A DNA stretch of 64,000 nt. It comes from Fodinisporobacter ferrooxydans. Its GTDB lineage: Bacteria; Bacillota; Bacilli; Tumebacillales; MYW30-H2. The number at the start of each line of letters is the position of its first letter. Position 1 is the first letter of the stretch. Shown in pieces: positions 18,782-27,699 of the stretch. A program made the position numbers and the translations under genes. The notes below the pieces were generated by a model, which saw only the letters and a list, made by a program, of their open reading frames with translations, had not been told where the DNA came from and searched no databases. The DNA lies in contig NZ_CP089291.1 in NCBI RefSeq assembly GCF_022818495.1, positions 3,985,501-4,049,500 on the forward strand, read 5' to 3'.

Positions 18782-19216
18782 ATGTGGATGATATGGCTTT
18801 CTCTTTCCGGGTTATTTGTTCTATTGGAAATGCATCTTGGAACGTTTTATATGCTCCTGCTTTCCATTGCAGGCGTATGTTCCATGTTTAGTTCCTTATT
18901 CACCGGATCGATTCTTATCCAAACGGTTTTATTTTGTATCATTGCATTCCTTGAGTATGTATTTTTACTGCCCTATATTCGAAAGTGGCGAATCTTTTCG
19001 AACAATGAGCAAGAAGCGGTTGCGATCACCCCACAGGACCTCGTAAATAAAACCGGCTTTGTCGTCCGCGATATCCTGCCCGGATCCGGAGGCTTGGTAA
19101 AAATCGATTCGGAGCTCTGGACCGCAATGGCGGAGGAATCGATTCCCGCTGGTTCGAAAGTGATCGTTGAAAGCGTTCATGTAACAAAAGTAATTGTTAA
19201 ACCGTCCATAGAGTGA
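18782..19216 (+). CDS. NfeD-like membrane protein
   Basis: A 144-residue protein with three or four hydrophobic helices in the first 75 residues. A soluble beta-rich OB-like domain follows (about 88-140; NKTGFVVRDILPGSGGLVKIDSELWTA), the NfeD C-terminal domain. The typical partner is a stomatin-type SPFH protein, which starts 30 bases downstream and even overlaps in an alternative start. Together they are thought to organise membrane microdomains or quality control. GGGGAGG lies ten bases before the ATG. Confidence 0.87.
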   Translation: MWMIWLSLSGLFVLLEMHLGTFYMLLLSIAGVCSMFSSLFTGSILIQTVLFCIIAFLEYVFLLPYIRKWRIFSNNEQEAVAITPQDLVNKTGFVVRDILPGSGGLVKIDSELWTAMAEESIPAGSKVIVESVHVTKVIVKPSIE

Positions 19217-19245
19217 AGGTACATTCCGCTAGGAGGTTGAATCAT

Positions 19246-20178
19246 ATGGCAGGCTTAATCGTAGGTATCATTCTTCTGATTTTGATCATCTTCTTGATTG
19301 CAAAAGGCATTCGCATCATCCCTCAACAAACAGTAGCGATTGTCGAACGCCTAGGCAAGTTTTACAAAGTGTTGAACCCTGGTGTCAACGTGATCATTCC
19401 CGTCATTGATGCGGTACGCATTCGTCATGATTTGCGAATGCAGCAAGAAGTTGTGCCATCCCAATCGGTGATTACACGGGACAACGTGGCAGTGGGAGTT
19501 GAGTTGGCGACATTTTTCACCGTCGTCGACCCCAAATTGGCGACATACGGAATTGCCAACTACGTGCAAGGGATTCATAATATTGTCGCTTCTGCTTTGC
19601 GTGCGACTATCGGAAAGCTGGAATTGGATGAAATTCTATCGAATCGGGATCGGATTCAGGCGGATTTGCGGCAATCTCTTGATGACGCATCGGAAAAATG
19701 GGGTGTACGTATCGATCGGGTAGAGATCCTGCAATTGGACATACCCAACGATATTCAAAATTCCATGGAAAAGCAAATGCGGGCAGAACGGGAAAAGCGG
19801 GCCAGCATTTTGCAGGCGGAAGGGGAAAAGCAAGCAATCGTGTTGCGTGCAGAAGCACAGCGTTCGGCAGTCGTATTAGCGGCAGAAGCAGAAAAACAAC
19901 GACAAATCCTGGAAGCAGAAGCAAATCAAAAATCGCAAGAATTGCAGGCATTAGGCCGGGCACAAGCGATTCGGCATGTGGCGGAAGCGGAAAAAGCCCG
20001 TATTGAAGCATTGCGGGCGGCCGGTCTTGACGAAAAAGTGCTTGCCTATAAATCTTTTGAGGCGCTCTCCGATATGGCAAACGGCCAAGCATCCACCATT
20101 TTTCTGCCTACAGATGTTGTCAAGACACTTGGATCGGTTGGGGCCATCGCAAAGGTATTTGAAGAAAGCAAAAAATAA
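19246..20178 (+). CDS. SPFH/band 7 (stomatin, QmcA-like) protein
   Basis: The 310-residue protein begins with one membrane anchor (2-24). The band 7 domain follows (about 25-190; IIPQQTVAIVERLGKFYKVLNPGVNVIIPVID at its start, cut here by description only). A long charged, Ala/Glu-rich coiled coil runs to about 260 (AEKQRQILEAEANQKSQEL). The C-terminal part, GQASTIFLPTDV, is typical of the stomatin-like group. The start at 19246 follows TAGGAGGTTGAATCAT. The family forms large oligomeric rings in the membrane and acts with NfeD partners, here the upstream gene. Confidence 0.92.
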   Translation: MAGLIVGIILLILIIFLIAKGIRIIPQQTVAIVERLGKFYKVLNPGVNVIIPVIDAVRIRHDLRMQQEVVPSQSVITRDNVAVGVELATFFTVVDPKLATYGIANYVQGIHNIVASALRATIGKLELDEILSNRDRIQADLRQSLDDASEKWGVRIDRVEILQLDIPNDIQNSMEKQMRAEREKRASILQAEGEKQAIVLRAEAQRSAVVLAAEAEKQRQILEAEANQKSQELQALGRAQAIRHVAEAEKARIEALRAAGLDEKVLAYKSFEALSDMANGQASTIFLPTDVVKTLGSVGAIAKVFEESKK

Positions 20179-20227
20179 TCAATCGAGAAAGTTAGCAAGC
20201 GTGAAGACGCAAAGATAAGAAGCATGA

Positions 20228-20277
20228 AACCGCCTCTTTCCAGGGATATTTCCCACAAAAAAAGGCGGTTTTTTTTG
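20228..20277 (+). terminator. Terminator after the NfeD-SPFH pair
   Basis: AAACCGCCT and AGGCGGTTT form the stem, followed by eight T residues. Confidence 0.92.
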
Positions 20278-20393
20278 TTGCCTGTCAGATACGGGAATTC
20301 CCTCCCGATCCGCCACATATACTACAACATGTTGTCCAATCTCGACTTTGTACATGTGTAATAGATTACGATTTTTCATTCGGAGGATACCCT

Positions 20394-21602
20394 ATGGCTT
20401 GGCAGAATTCTCTTGTTCCGTTATTTTGGATTCTATTTCTGTCCTTTTGCTTTCAATTTCTTGCTTCCAAACTTCCGCTATTAAAAATTCCTACGGTAAT
20501 CGCCTATATTTTTTTGGGGATGATTCTCAACAACAGCGGTTTTCTGTCATTTTCTACTTCCGATTTACACTGGCTAAATGGAATCAGCCATTTCGGATTG
20601 TTTTATCTCATGTTTTTATCCGGATTGGAGGTGGACGTGAAAATGTTTGACATACGTTCCGATTCGGGCAGAACTGACACACATGACGGAAAACCTTTGG
20701 TCATCGGCTGCATGATGTTCGTTTCTACCGCTTTTTTATCATACCTAATTGCAAGAATTGTGCAACAGATGGATCCGCATGTACAAGCATGGATGATGAT
20801 GCTGATTCTATCAACAACTTCCTTAGGAATCATTTTGCCGGTCTTAAAAGAAATGAAGCTTATTCGCTCACAGTATGGACAAACTTTATTGACTGCAGCT
20901 TTTCTTGCGGATTTGTTGACAATGCTGGCCATCTCCATTGCAGCCGATATTTATCAAAGCGGCTGGCACATTCGCCAACTCTATGTCGGTTTGTTGCTTC
21001 CCTTTTTTATTATACTCTATTTGATGATCCAGCGAATCCGCCAAACATCTTTATGGGACAAGTATATAACTCCGAACCCGACAGTAAAAATCCAAGCATC
21101 TCTGGCATTGTTGGGATTGTTCGGCATTGTAACAGACTTCGTCGGCGCCGAATCGCTCTTGGGCAGTTTTTTAGCAGGAATTTTATTTTCCTGTTTTCGA
21201 TTGGGTGAACATAACCGCTTACGGATCCAGCTTGAACTGATCGGCTACAGTTTTTTAATCCCCATATTTTTCATTATGGTCGGCATGCAGTTTCATCTGC
21301 GAGCATTTTTGCATGACTCTGCCGCTCTTTCCTGGATCCCGTTTCTGCTTTTGTCAGCATACGCAGTGAAATTTTTACCGACCTTGTGGTTTGGACGTTT
21401 TTTTGGATTTCGAAATGTAGTCGCAGGTGGTGTCCTTTTATCTTCCCGTTTGACACTGGTAATTGTCGCATGTTCGATTGGACTTCATTTAGGAATTGTC
21501 TCAACAACCATCTATGAAGCAATGATTATTGTCGCGATTCTGACTTGCACCCTATCTCCCATTGCGTTTGTCATGCTGCAAAAAACATTTACAAGCGAAT
21601 AA
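20394..21602 (+). CDS. CPA2-type monovalent cation/proton antiporter
   Basis: A 402-residue membrane protein with about twelve hydrophobic segments and the Na_H_Exchanger fold. The N-terminal part has IPTVIAYIFLGMILNNSG and HFGLFYLMFLSGLEVDVKMF, a family signature near TM3. The ion-binding region is probably AESLLGSFLAGILFSC and the preceding helix LLTAAFLADLLTM. There is no C-terminal TrkA-N or RCK domain in this polypeptide, and no adjacent regulator subunit such as KhtT. CGGAGGATACCCT precedes the ATG. The expected role is Na+ or K+ efflux and pH homeostasis; the ion specificity is unknown. Confidence 0.87.
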   Translation: MAWQNSLVPLFWILFLSFCFQFLASKLPLLKIPTVIAYIFLGMILNNSGFLSFSTSDLHWLNGISHFGLFYLMFLSGLEVDVKMFDIRSDSGRTDTHDGKPLVIGCMMFVSTAFLSYLIARIVQQMDPHVQAWMMMLILSTTSLGIILPVLKEMKLIRSQYGQTLLTAAFLADLLTMLAISIAADIYQSGWHIRQLYVGLLLPFFIILYLMIQRIRQTSLWDKYITPNPTVKIQASLALLGLFGIVTDFVGAESLLGSFLAGILFSCFRLGEHNRLRIQLELIGYSFLIPIFFIMVGMQFHLRAFLHDSAALSWIPFLLLSAYAVKFLPTLWFGRFFGFRNVVAGGVLLSSRLTLVIVACSIGLHLGIVSTTIYEAMIIVAILTCTLSPIAFVMLQKTFTSE

Positions 21603-21661
21603 GATTGCCGGCATGATTAACGATGGGATTGATAGACGATCGCTTTTGATGCGTTTTTTAT

Positions 21662-21695
21662 ATAGTCAAGCTGTATCTGCTGTTTGACTATTTTC
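21662..21695 (+). terminator. Probable terminator after the antiporter
   Basis: TAGTCAA (21663-21669) pairs with TTGACTA (21684-21690), followed by TTTTC. Confidence 0.6.
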
Positions 21696-21939
21696 ATCAT
21701 ATCATAAAAAATCTCATGCGGTTCATATGGAAGAATTACATGGAATTTTTGTATTTATCGGAAACAAATTCCTCTCTGTGTCCGCTTTCATTTCAAATTA
21801 CGACAAAATTCCATTCAATTATCATTTGTAAGCAATTTCATTAAAATAATTGTCGATAAATATACATTGCCCGATTTTAAAATTGGTCGTATACTGTCAA
21901 TTGTTGATGGAAACTGAAAATGTTGGAGGATTTTAGGAG
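21696..21939 (+). other. Leader region of the Spo0E-like gene
   Basis: AT-rich sequence without a gene. TTGTCGAT at 21850-21857 differs by one base from the Spo0A box TTGTCGAA and would make sense upstream of a sporulation regulator, but one such site can occur by chance. Confidence 0.3.
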
Positions 21940-22131
21940 ATGGAAGAAGTGGTTTTGGAACATGTTGTGGAATCATTACGAGTGTATATGATGGAATTGG
22001 CCAATCAAACACATGATCTTGGCGATGCGAAAGTCATTGCCGTCAGCCAGATGTTAGATGTCTGTATTGTTAAACTACAACGGATGAAAATGACACAGTT
22101 TCAACACAACAAATACCACTTCGCTCATTAA
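21940..22131 (+). CDS. Spo0E-like aspartyl-phosphate phosphatase
   Basis: This small two-helix protein of 63 residues carries the Spo0E family signature as VSQMLDVCIVKL (SQxLD motif, residues 35-39 within it) after a long first helix. Spo0E-type phosphatases remove phosphate from Spo0A and hold back sporulation. The Asp of the motif is the catalytic residue and is present. GGAGGA lies nine bases upstream of the ATG. The gene is monocistronic, bounded by a strong terminator. It is one of the clearest markers here for a spore-forming Bacillales organism. Confidence 0.88.
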   Translation: MEEVVLEHVVESLRVYMMELANQTHDLGDAKVIAVSQMLDVCIVKLQRMKMTQFQHNKYHFAH

Positions 22132-22140
22132 AATCCTTGA

Positions 22141-22179
22141 AATAAACAAGCAGGTAGCACAGCCACCTGCTTGTTTATT
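22141..22179. terminator. Bidirectional terminator
   Basis: A perfect stem of AATAAACAAGCAGGT with ACCTGCTTGTTTATT lies between Spo0E and the convergent metallopeptidase gene. The arms carry T runs on both strands. Confidence 0.92.
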
Positions 22180-22196
22180 TCTAATAGGATCCATAT

Positions 22197-23267
22197 TTAC
22201 ATTTGACCATTGTCGAGTTTTTGATAATAACTTTTCTCATAATCCGCTTTGGACATTTTATAGTGGCTAAAAAAACTCTGATCTACGCCGTATTTCGGGA
22301 TATCGTTGAGAAACGATTGAAATGTTTGGCTTCCATATGTTTGCAGCAAATGACGTACAGCCAAATAATCTTCCCACTCCACATTATAACCAGCCTGCAA
22401 AATATCAGTTTCGCTTGCGGTCAATGGCAGCAATTGCCCTTGAGCCGCTGCTTGCTGCAACTGCTGATCGTACATTCCAAACTCATTTTGCACAACTTGC
22501 GATGACAATTTTGCTTGTGCAAGCAATCCGTCATGCCAAGCGATTCCTTCATTGATCCAGGTCGGCAAAACATCGCCCAGCCGCTTTTGATTGATCACTA
22601 CATGTGTCAATTCATGCGTAAGCACGTTTGCCAAATCCGATTCATCTTGCAAATTGTATAAAGGAATCCAAATATCGGAGCCAACTGTCAACCCACCTGT
22701 TTCCGAAACGATATTCGGCAACTGATTTTGCCGAATTCCTGCTTGCAGCAAAGCATTTCCATAGGAATCCTGACTGGAAAACAAGACGATATGTGTTTTT
22801 CCTGCCGGGCTCGCCCCAATCGTTTGCGTAAGGATGGGGATGGAAATGGTTTTAACGAGATTAGCAGCGGCTTTTAATTGCGTATTTGTTACATTTCGAT
22901 CGCCGGCAGACAGTTGGATTCCGCCAACCGCGATCTGACGATTCAGGTGCTGCCGCGGCAAACGGTGAATACCTGCACGACGAACAACCGTCTGATCAAG
23001 CAGTTGTTTGTTCAGCAGATTCGCATCATTAAATATTTGATTCATCTGTTGCAAAACATTTGTAAGATCCGGTTGATTGGATTGAAACAATTGATCGATC
23101 GAAGACATGTCTCGCAGCAATTGTCGCTCCAGTTGTTGAACACCTGAATCTGCCTGCACATGTACGTTTGACACATATGTGTCATGCAACGAGTTTGAGG
23201 TTTGAAGCGTAGAATGTCCAAATACTGGAGTGAGTGTCAGTAAACCTGTCAGCAGAATCCCTTTCAT
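22197..23267 (-). CDS. Secreted gluzincin-type metallopeptidase (peptidase MA-like)
   Basis: The 356-residue protein starts at the ATG at 23267, after AGGGGAGAGGAAT, with a hydrophobic signal sequence (1-18). The zinc motif HELTH stands at 218-222. The third ligand Glu follows in WINEGIAWHDG about 18 residues later (Glu240). This HExxH...E spacing is that of gluzincins of the peptidase MA/DUF2268 type. The first 150 residues are Gln-rich helices, possibly a wall- or self-association region. It is expected to act outside the membrane. A role in spore or wall processing would fit but is not shown. Confidence 0.85.
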   Translation of the reverse strand: MKGILLTGLLTLTPVFGHSTLQTSNSLHDTYVSNVHVQADSGVQQLERQLLRDMSSIDQLFQSNQPDLTNVLQQMNQIFNDANLLNKQLLDQTVVRRAGIHRLPRQHLNRQIAVGGIQLSAGDRNVTNTQLKAAANLVKTISIPILTQTIGASPAGKTHIVLFSSQDSYGNALLQAGIRQNQLPNIVSETGGLTVGSDIWIPLYNLQDESDLANVLTHELTHVVINQKRLGDVLPTWINEGIAWHDGLLAQAKLSSQVVQNEFGMYDQQLQQAAAQGQLLPLTASETDILQAGYNVEWEDYLAVRHLLQTYGSQTFQSFLNDIPKYGVDQSFFSHYKMSKADYEKSYYQKLDNGQM

Positions 23268-23529
23268 ATTCCTCTCCCCTATGCCTGCATTTGAAACAAT
23301 ACCTGATCGAGTACGCATACACGAACAAGGTTATTACGTATTATAACAAGATTCCTAGAAGTTGCGAGCAATTCCGCCATTTTTCCTAATTTTTTTCACA
23401 TAATTTTATAGAAACCTGGAAATTGTAAAAAGGGATACGCCAACAGGATTTTTCAGTCATGATCGGACATTTCCTTCATGACAATCATTGAAATCATTCG
23501 AAAAACCATTGGAATCAGGAGAGATGCAG

Positions 23530-23730
23530 ATGAAACAACAGTTGTCGGCACGAGAATTACTTGCACAAATCAAACAGTTGCAAAAAAATGGTGAATCCTT
23601 ACATATAGAGGAAGTTAAATATTCTCATCCAAAGCTTTTAGAACAGGCACTCGCCTATTACCCGACCTGGGAAGACGCCGTAAAGATGACAGCCATGGAA
23701 TCAGGGCTCAATCTGCATGCAAACGACTAA
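23530..23730 (+). CDS. Small helical hypothetical protein
   Basis: The 66-residue protein starts at the ATG at 23530 with TCAGGAGAG upstream; an ATG at 23524 is too close to that site. It contains one repeat-like helical unit, HPKLLEQALAYYPTWEDAVKMTAMESGL. That resembles the 'YFGSWENALKAAG' helix pairs found in small DNA-associated or homing-endonuclease-linked proteins. No catalytic motif is present. It precedes the next hypothetical gene by only 21 bases on the same strand. Confidence 0.6.
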   Translation: MKQQLSARELLAQIKQLQKNGESLHIEEVKYSHPKLLEQALAYYPTWEDAVKMTAMESGLNLHAND

Positions 23731-23751
23731 ACATGTTGGCATATATACACA

Positions 23752-24312
23752 ATGTTTGATCCGACCATTTTTGATAATTTGAAAATTGTACTGGAAGGAG
23801 AATTATATGATCAGGAACGGAATGGCATGATTCATTTGCTTGGCAGGAATGATTGGCTTGATCTGGCAAGTTTCCGTCGATCATTCCAAATGCAAATGTT
23901 CTATGTCAGTTTGCCGGAGATTCAAATCTCGATTCATCTTTCCAGCGAATTAAAAGACTTTGCCACAGAGCTTCTGAAAGCCGTTGCGGATGAACGACCT
24001 GGCTGTATCATGCAAGTGATATTGCAAATGGACAATTGCGTCTTGGATGAAGCCAAGCTTGCATGTACACATCAATCGTTTCTCGCCCAATGGGAATATT
24101 CTGTCCACATTCAATATAAAACCATTACATGCTACCCTTCGATTGTCGCAACAGATCACTCACATTCCGACCAACTGCTCCATCCGCATACCGGATCGGT
24201 GATCGAATTGACATTTATGCAAAAAATCAACGAATCGCACATAGACGAATTCTCCGCATTAATCGAGACAATCCGGGATATCGCATCGTATGTAAAGAGC
24301 CATTGGCTATAG
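23752..24312 (+). CDS. Hypothetical protein of spore-forming Bacillales
   Basis: The 186-residue soluble protein starts MFDPTIFDNLKIVLEGELYD, with mixed alpha/beta composition and no signal, membrane segment or catalytic motif that I know. Proteins with this opening occur in several Bacillales genomes under the label 'hypothetical'. The ribosome binding site is weak, so translation may depend on coupling to the gene 21 bases upstream. It ends 33 bases before the convergent flavoprotein gene. The function is unassigned. Confidence 0.65.
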   Translation: MFDPTIFDNLKIVLEGELYDQERNGMIHLLGRNDWLDLASFRRSFQMQMFYVSLPEIQISIHLSSELKDFATELLKAVADERPGCIMQVILQMDNCVLDEAKLACTHQSFLAQWEYSVHIQYKTITCYPSIVATDHSHSDQLLHPHTGSVIELTFMQKINESHIDEFSALIETIRDIASYVKSHWL

Positions 24313-24345
24313 CAAATGGCTCTAGCCAATGGCATGAATCATCCA

Positions 24346-25803
24346 TTACGATTGCTTTGAACAAATATGCCTCGCCACATGGATTCCTGCTGCAGAAGCT
24401 TGCGCCAATCCGCGAGTAATCCCAGCTCCGTCCCCAACGGTAAACAATCCTTGAATGTCCGTTTCAAACTTGTCGTTCAGTCGAGGTCTCGCACTATAAA
24501 ATTTCGCTTCTACGCCATAAAACAACGTATGTTCTGAAGCAATGCCAGGTGTAACTTTGTCGAGGGCATCCATCATTTCAATCAAGGACTTCATCGTATT
24601 GTATGGCAACACAAGTCCAATGTCTCCCGGTACTGCTTCCTTGAGAGTGGGCTCAATAAATCCTTCCTGCAATCGCTTTACCGTGGATCGGCGACCTTTC
24701 AGAATGTCCCCATATTTCTGAACGATTACAGATCCATTTGATAAATCATTGGCACGGCGGCTAATCTCTTTGGCGTATTCAATCGGCTTGTCAAATGGCT
24801 CTGTGAACGTATGGGAGACGAGCAATGCAAAATTCGTATTTTTGCTTCCCAATGCCGGATCCTTATAGGAGTGGCCATTTGCAGTCATGACGCCGGAGTG
24901 GTTTTCAACGACAACGTGGCCGCTCGGATTGGAACAGAATGTTCTGACTCTTGTCCCCACGCTCGTATTAAAAATAAATTTCGCTTCATACAGATGTTTG
25001 TTGATCTCTTGCATAATGACATCGGATGTTTCGACACGTACTCCGATGTCTACTTGGTTATTAAACATGCTTACGCCGTATCGCTTTAACATTTTGGCCA
25101 ACCATTCGGAACCATCACGGCCTGGGCCAATAATGACGGAATCCGCAAACACTTCTTCGCCGTTTTTCAAGCGTACACCTGTAATCCGGTAGTTTGGACG
25201 TTTGTCATTTGTACCTTCTATTGTCTCTACGATCAAGTCCTCCACATATGTGCGGAAACGAAACTCCATTTTATTTTCTAATGTTTCGTAGATATTTTTC
25301 AAAATTTTTATATTTTCTTCCGTACCCAAATGGCGAACGCGGGCTTTCAACAATTTAAGTCCGGCTGCAGCCGCCTGCCGTTCAATCTGCGCCACTTCAT
25401 GTGTGGTAGGGTCTGTAATCACATCTGTCGCGCCATGAGCCAGATTGATCGAGTCTGCATATTCGATCAGCTCTAAAACCCGGGAAGGTGCCAGAAAATC
25501 GGTCATCCAGCCGCCAAATTCTGTCGTCAGGTTAAATTTTCCGTCACTATATGCACCGGCCCCACCCCAACCTGCTGTAATCGAACAGGCCGGCAAACAT
25601 CCTGCATATTCTTTTTTCTTTGTTGCCGGGGGACATTTCTCAATTTTTTCTTCAAGAATCGGGCAATTTCTATGTTTTATATCATGGCCTTTGTCAATCA
25701 ATACTACTTTCAATTCCGGTTTTAGCTTCGTCAATTCATAAGCAGCAAATATACCGCTGGGTCCGGCACCGACGATCACAACATCATACCGCATTGTGTT
25801 CAT
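24346..25803 (-). CDS. FAD-dependent oxidoreductase of the COG2509 type
   Basis: The 485-residue flavoprotein has the FAD Rossmann motif VGAGPSGIFAAYEL at 11-24. A distinctive Cys-rich stretch follows (CPILEEKIEKCPPATKKK, then CLPACSITAGWGGAGAYSDGK), with IIGPGRDGSEWL near the middle. The C-terminal GLFTVGDGAGITRGLAQASAAGI closes the FAD site. The COG2509 group is widespread in Firmicutes and has no established reaction. The Cys-rich motif suggests iron-sulfur or redox-disulfide chemistry. Purine-repressor-like sites lie directly upstream. Confidence 0.88.
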   Translation of the reverse strand: MNTMRYDVVIVGAGPSGIFAAYELTKLKPELKVVLIDKGHDIKHRNCPILEEKIEKCPPATKKKEYAGCLPACSITAGWGGAGAYSDGKFNLTTEFGGWMTDFLAPSRVLELIEYADSINLAHGATDVITDPTTHEVAQIERQAAAAGLKLLKARVRHLGTEENIKILKNIYETLENKMEFRFRTYVEDLIVETIEGTNDKRPNYRITGVRLKNGEEVFADSVIIGPGRDGSEWLAKMLKRYGVSMFNNQVDIGVRVETSDVIMQEINKHLYEAKFIFNTSVGTRVRTFCSNPSGHVVVENHSGVMTANGHSYKDPALGSKNTNFALLVSHTFTEPFDKPIEYAKEISRRANDLSNGSVIVQKYGDILKGRRSTVKRLQEGFIEPTLKEAVPGDIGLVLPYNTMKSLIEMMDALDKVTPGIASEHTLFYGVEAKFYSARPRLNDKFETDIQGLFTVGDGAGITRGLAQASAAGIHVARHICSKQS

Positions 25804-25811
25804 CTCCTTAT

Positions 25812-25918
25812 AATGTTCGTATTTAATCCACTATTTCCCCTTTATAAATTCTAACAGTCGAAATATGCAAAGTCAAATACGAACTTTATGTATTTATACA
25901 ATTAAATCATTCGTATTT
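25812..25918. promoter_or_regulatory. Three PurBox-like sites upstream of the COG2509 gene
   Basis: The 13-base motif AAATACGAACWTT occurs on the minus strand at 25812-25824 and on the plus strand at 25875-25887. A weaker minus-strand copy lies at 25906-25918. The last two face each other with an 18-base gap. The Bacillus PurR box is AWWWCCGAACWWT in facing pairs about 16-17 bases apart, so each good copy here differs at one defined position. This suggests PurR-type purine or (p)ppGpp-linked control of the flavoprotein, but no experimental analogue is known to me. Confidence 0.45.
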
Positions 25919-26069
25919 ACTCAAAAAGAAAAATAAAATCCTATAGTTTTGATTATGTCAACAGGAATATCCACTGGATATTTTATAATTTTCTATTATA
26001 ATGGACAGAGTGGTCTTTTTAATGAATACATGCATGGTGAAAAATTATATACATGAAAAGGAGAAACTT

Positions 26070-26459
26070 ATGAAAGCATCCAATGCGTTTGTAAAAATTC
26101 TTTTAACAGCCGTTATGGTCATTGGCATCGTCGCAGTCATTCTTCTGCAAGTGCTTCAAGACCCTGTGCGGAAACAGAACGATCCACTCGTCGTTACAGA
26201 AAATTTTGTGCATTATATTGAACTTGGACAGTATGATAAAGCAAACCAGCTTTCTGCACCGACTTTACAAAATCAACCGCAATGGATCAACGCACTGCGT
26301 CAATTAAATTTGAGTCTTGAGCCAAATGCCGTCATGTTTAAAAACCTTGGACAAACAGGTACGCAAGCAAAAATTCAATTTTATTCCCAGCCGGCATATG
26401 TATTATCGTTGACAAATGACAACGGTAAATGGTATGTTGCCGGACCAAGCGCTCAATAA
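26070..26459 (+). CDS. Membrane-anchored hypothetical protein
   Basis: The 129-residue product starts at the ATG at 26070 behind GAAAAGGAGAAACTT; a longer frame from 26001 lacks a ribosome binding site. Residues 9-28 form one membrane anchor. The rest faces outward and resembles small NTF2/DUF4878-type domains (ENFVHYIELGQYDKANQLS ... KIQFYSQPAYVLSLTNDNGKWYV). No catalytic motif is visible. It is monocistronic and ends before a strong terminator. The function is unknown. Confidence 0.7.
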   Translation: MKASNAFVKILLTAVMVIGIVAVILLQVLQDPVRKQNDPLVVTENFVHYIELGQYDKANQLSAPTLQNQPQWINALRQLNLSLEPNAVMFKNLGQTGTQAKIQFYSQPAYVLSLTNDNGKWYVAGPSAQ

Positions 26460-26534
26460 GCAGTCGACGTTCTATTTTAAAGTTATAATCCAGGAGATGG
26501 AACGATTAACATTTACGCACCGCAACAACAAAAA

Positions 26535-26583
26535 AAACTCTGGGGAGAACCACAAAGAACGTGCAATTCTCCCCAGAGTTTTT
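26535..26583. terminator. Bidirectional terminator
   Basis: AAAACTCTGGGGAGAA and TTCTCCCCAGAGTTTT form a long perfect stem with A and T runs on both sides. It lies between the membrane-anchored gene and the convergent spore-protein gene. Confidence 0.92.
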
Positions 26584-26605
26584 AAATTTTCACAGCATAT
26601 ATTCT

Positions 26606-26893
26606 TTATTTTTGTTCCGGTTTGTTCAATCGCTCTTGTGCCATTCGGATCATTTCGCGCACCATGGCGCCTCCGATATGACCGCCCACTTGCCCGACTT
26701 GTTTGCTGCTTAATTCGCCATTGTATTCTGTATTCAATGGTACACCAAGTTCTTTTGCGACTTCGTATTTTACTTGATCGGGCCGATCCTTCCGTACCGG
26801 ATATCCTTGCTGCTTCATCACCTGAATTTTTAATTGATCGAGTCCCGATTCAGCACCACGGATCAAGGGCCGTTTCGAATGTCTCTTGCTCAT
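26606..26893 (-). CDS. Alpha/beta-type small acid-soluble spore protein
   Basis: The 95-residue protein carries the SASP core. It has the germination-protease cleavage region VKYEVAKELGVPL (usually KxEIAxExGV) and the DNA-binding C-terminal block QVGGHIGGAMVREMIRMAQ. SASPs coat and protect DNA in the forespore and are degraded on germination. The N-terminus is longer and more basic than in SspA or SspB, as in the divergent SspF/SspH-like members. The ATG at 26893 follows ATAGGTGATTGC. Forespore-specific (SigG) expression would be expected from the family. Confidence 0.92.
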   Translation of the reverse strand: MSKRHSKRPLIRGAESGLDQLKIQVMKQQGYPVRKDRPDQVKYEVAKELGVPLNTEYNGELSSKQVGQVGGHIGGAMVREMIRMAQERLNKPEQK

Positions 26894-27025
26894 GCAATCA
26901 CCTATCAATCGGATATGATGTATCGCAACCGACTTTGCAGCGTTTGCGACGACAAACTCTTGTTGTACATAGTGTGGGCAGTTGCTTTATAAACATGCAT
27001 ACGATTGTGGTTATCCTATACAATC

Positions 27026-27268
27026 TCAGATCAACAGTTGAACTTCCTGATCTTTATATAGCCGGTTTATAAATCTATCAATGATTTGATCTTGCTCAAT
27101 CATTTGTTTTGGGTTAGGAATATCAGAAAAATAAACAATGCGCGAAATCGAATGTGTTTCTGGATCAACCAGCAATGAAATATCTACTGTATTTAAAACC
27201 ATTCGCTCGTTTTCGTTGAGCAGTTTTTTGGAAAAATAGTCATAATCAATGCCAAACATTTTATCCAT
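27026..27268 (-). CDS. Small hypothetical protein
   Basis: The 80-residue product opens MDKMFGIDYDYFSKKLLNENE and is acidic with short beta-like stretches. No membrane segment or motif is recognised. GAGGGAGTGATTCCAA precedes the ATG. It lies 130 bases upstream of the spore-protein gene on the same strand and may be read into it, though each appears to have its own spacing for a promoter. The function is unknown. Confidence 0.6.
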   Translation of the reverse strand: MDKMFGIDYDYFSKKLLNENERMVLNTVDISLLVDPETHSISRIVYFSDIPNPKQMIEQDQIIDRFINRLYKDQEVQLLI

Positions 27269-27699
27269 TTGGAATCACTCCCTCATCTGTGCAGTCTTCA
27301 CATGATATCGTTTGATCTATTTGTGATATTTTTCACATTGTTTCGAAAATAAACATCTTATATGAATCCACCATGACCGTTCCAGTCTGGATGATCATCT
27401 CCCTATCGAAATCGATAATCTCTTGAGATTGAATTCCTTCTGTCATTTATTATCTGCATTCACGCATGTTTCGACGAGAGCCATTTCTTCTATTTTTTGT
27501 ATCGTCTTTTTGAATCATTCGGTCACACAAATGGACTGCTCCAAAAAGACTAAACGTATGTGATTCAACATTTTCAAAAACATTCTTTCATGAAAATGGG
27601 ATGCGGTTCATTGCCGAACAACCGCATCCCATGATGTATCCTCGAAAAGCCTCCGCAACCAAGAGTTTTTGAGAATTTTTCCTTTGACTGATCGCTACA
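27269..27699 (-). other. Long gap with terminator; possible 37-codon minus-strand frame
   Basis: ATGGGATGCGGTT (27596-27608) and AACCGCATCCCAT (27620-27632) form a terminator for the symporter gene on the minus strand. A 37-codon frame at 27333-27446 (minus) reads like coding sequence (EIIDFDREMIIQTG) but lacks a ribosome binding site and a known family. It may be a relic. Confidence 0.6.

Noticed and set aside
21850-21857. Spo0A box upstream of the Spo0E-like gene
   Set aside because: A single site with one mismatch in AT-rich sequence. Kept only as a remark.
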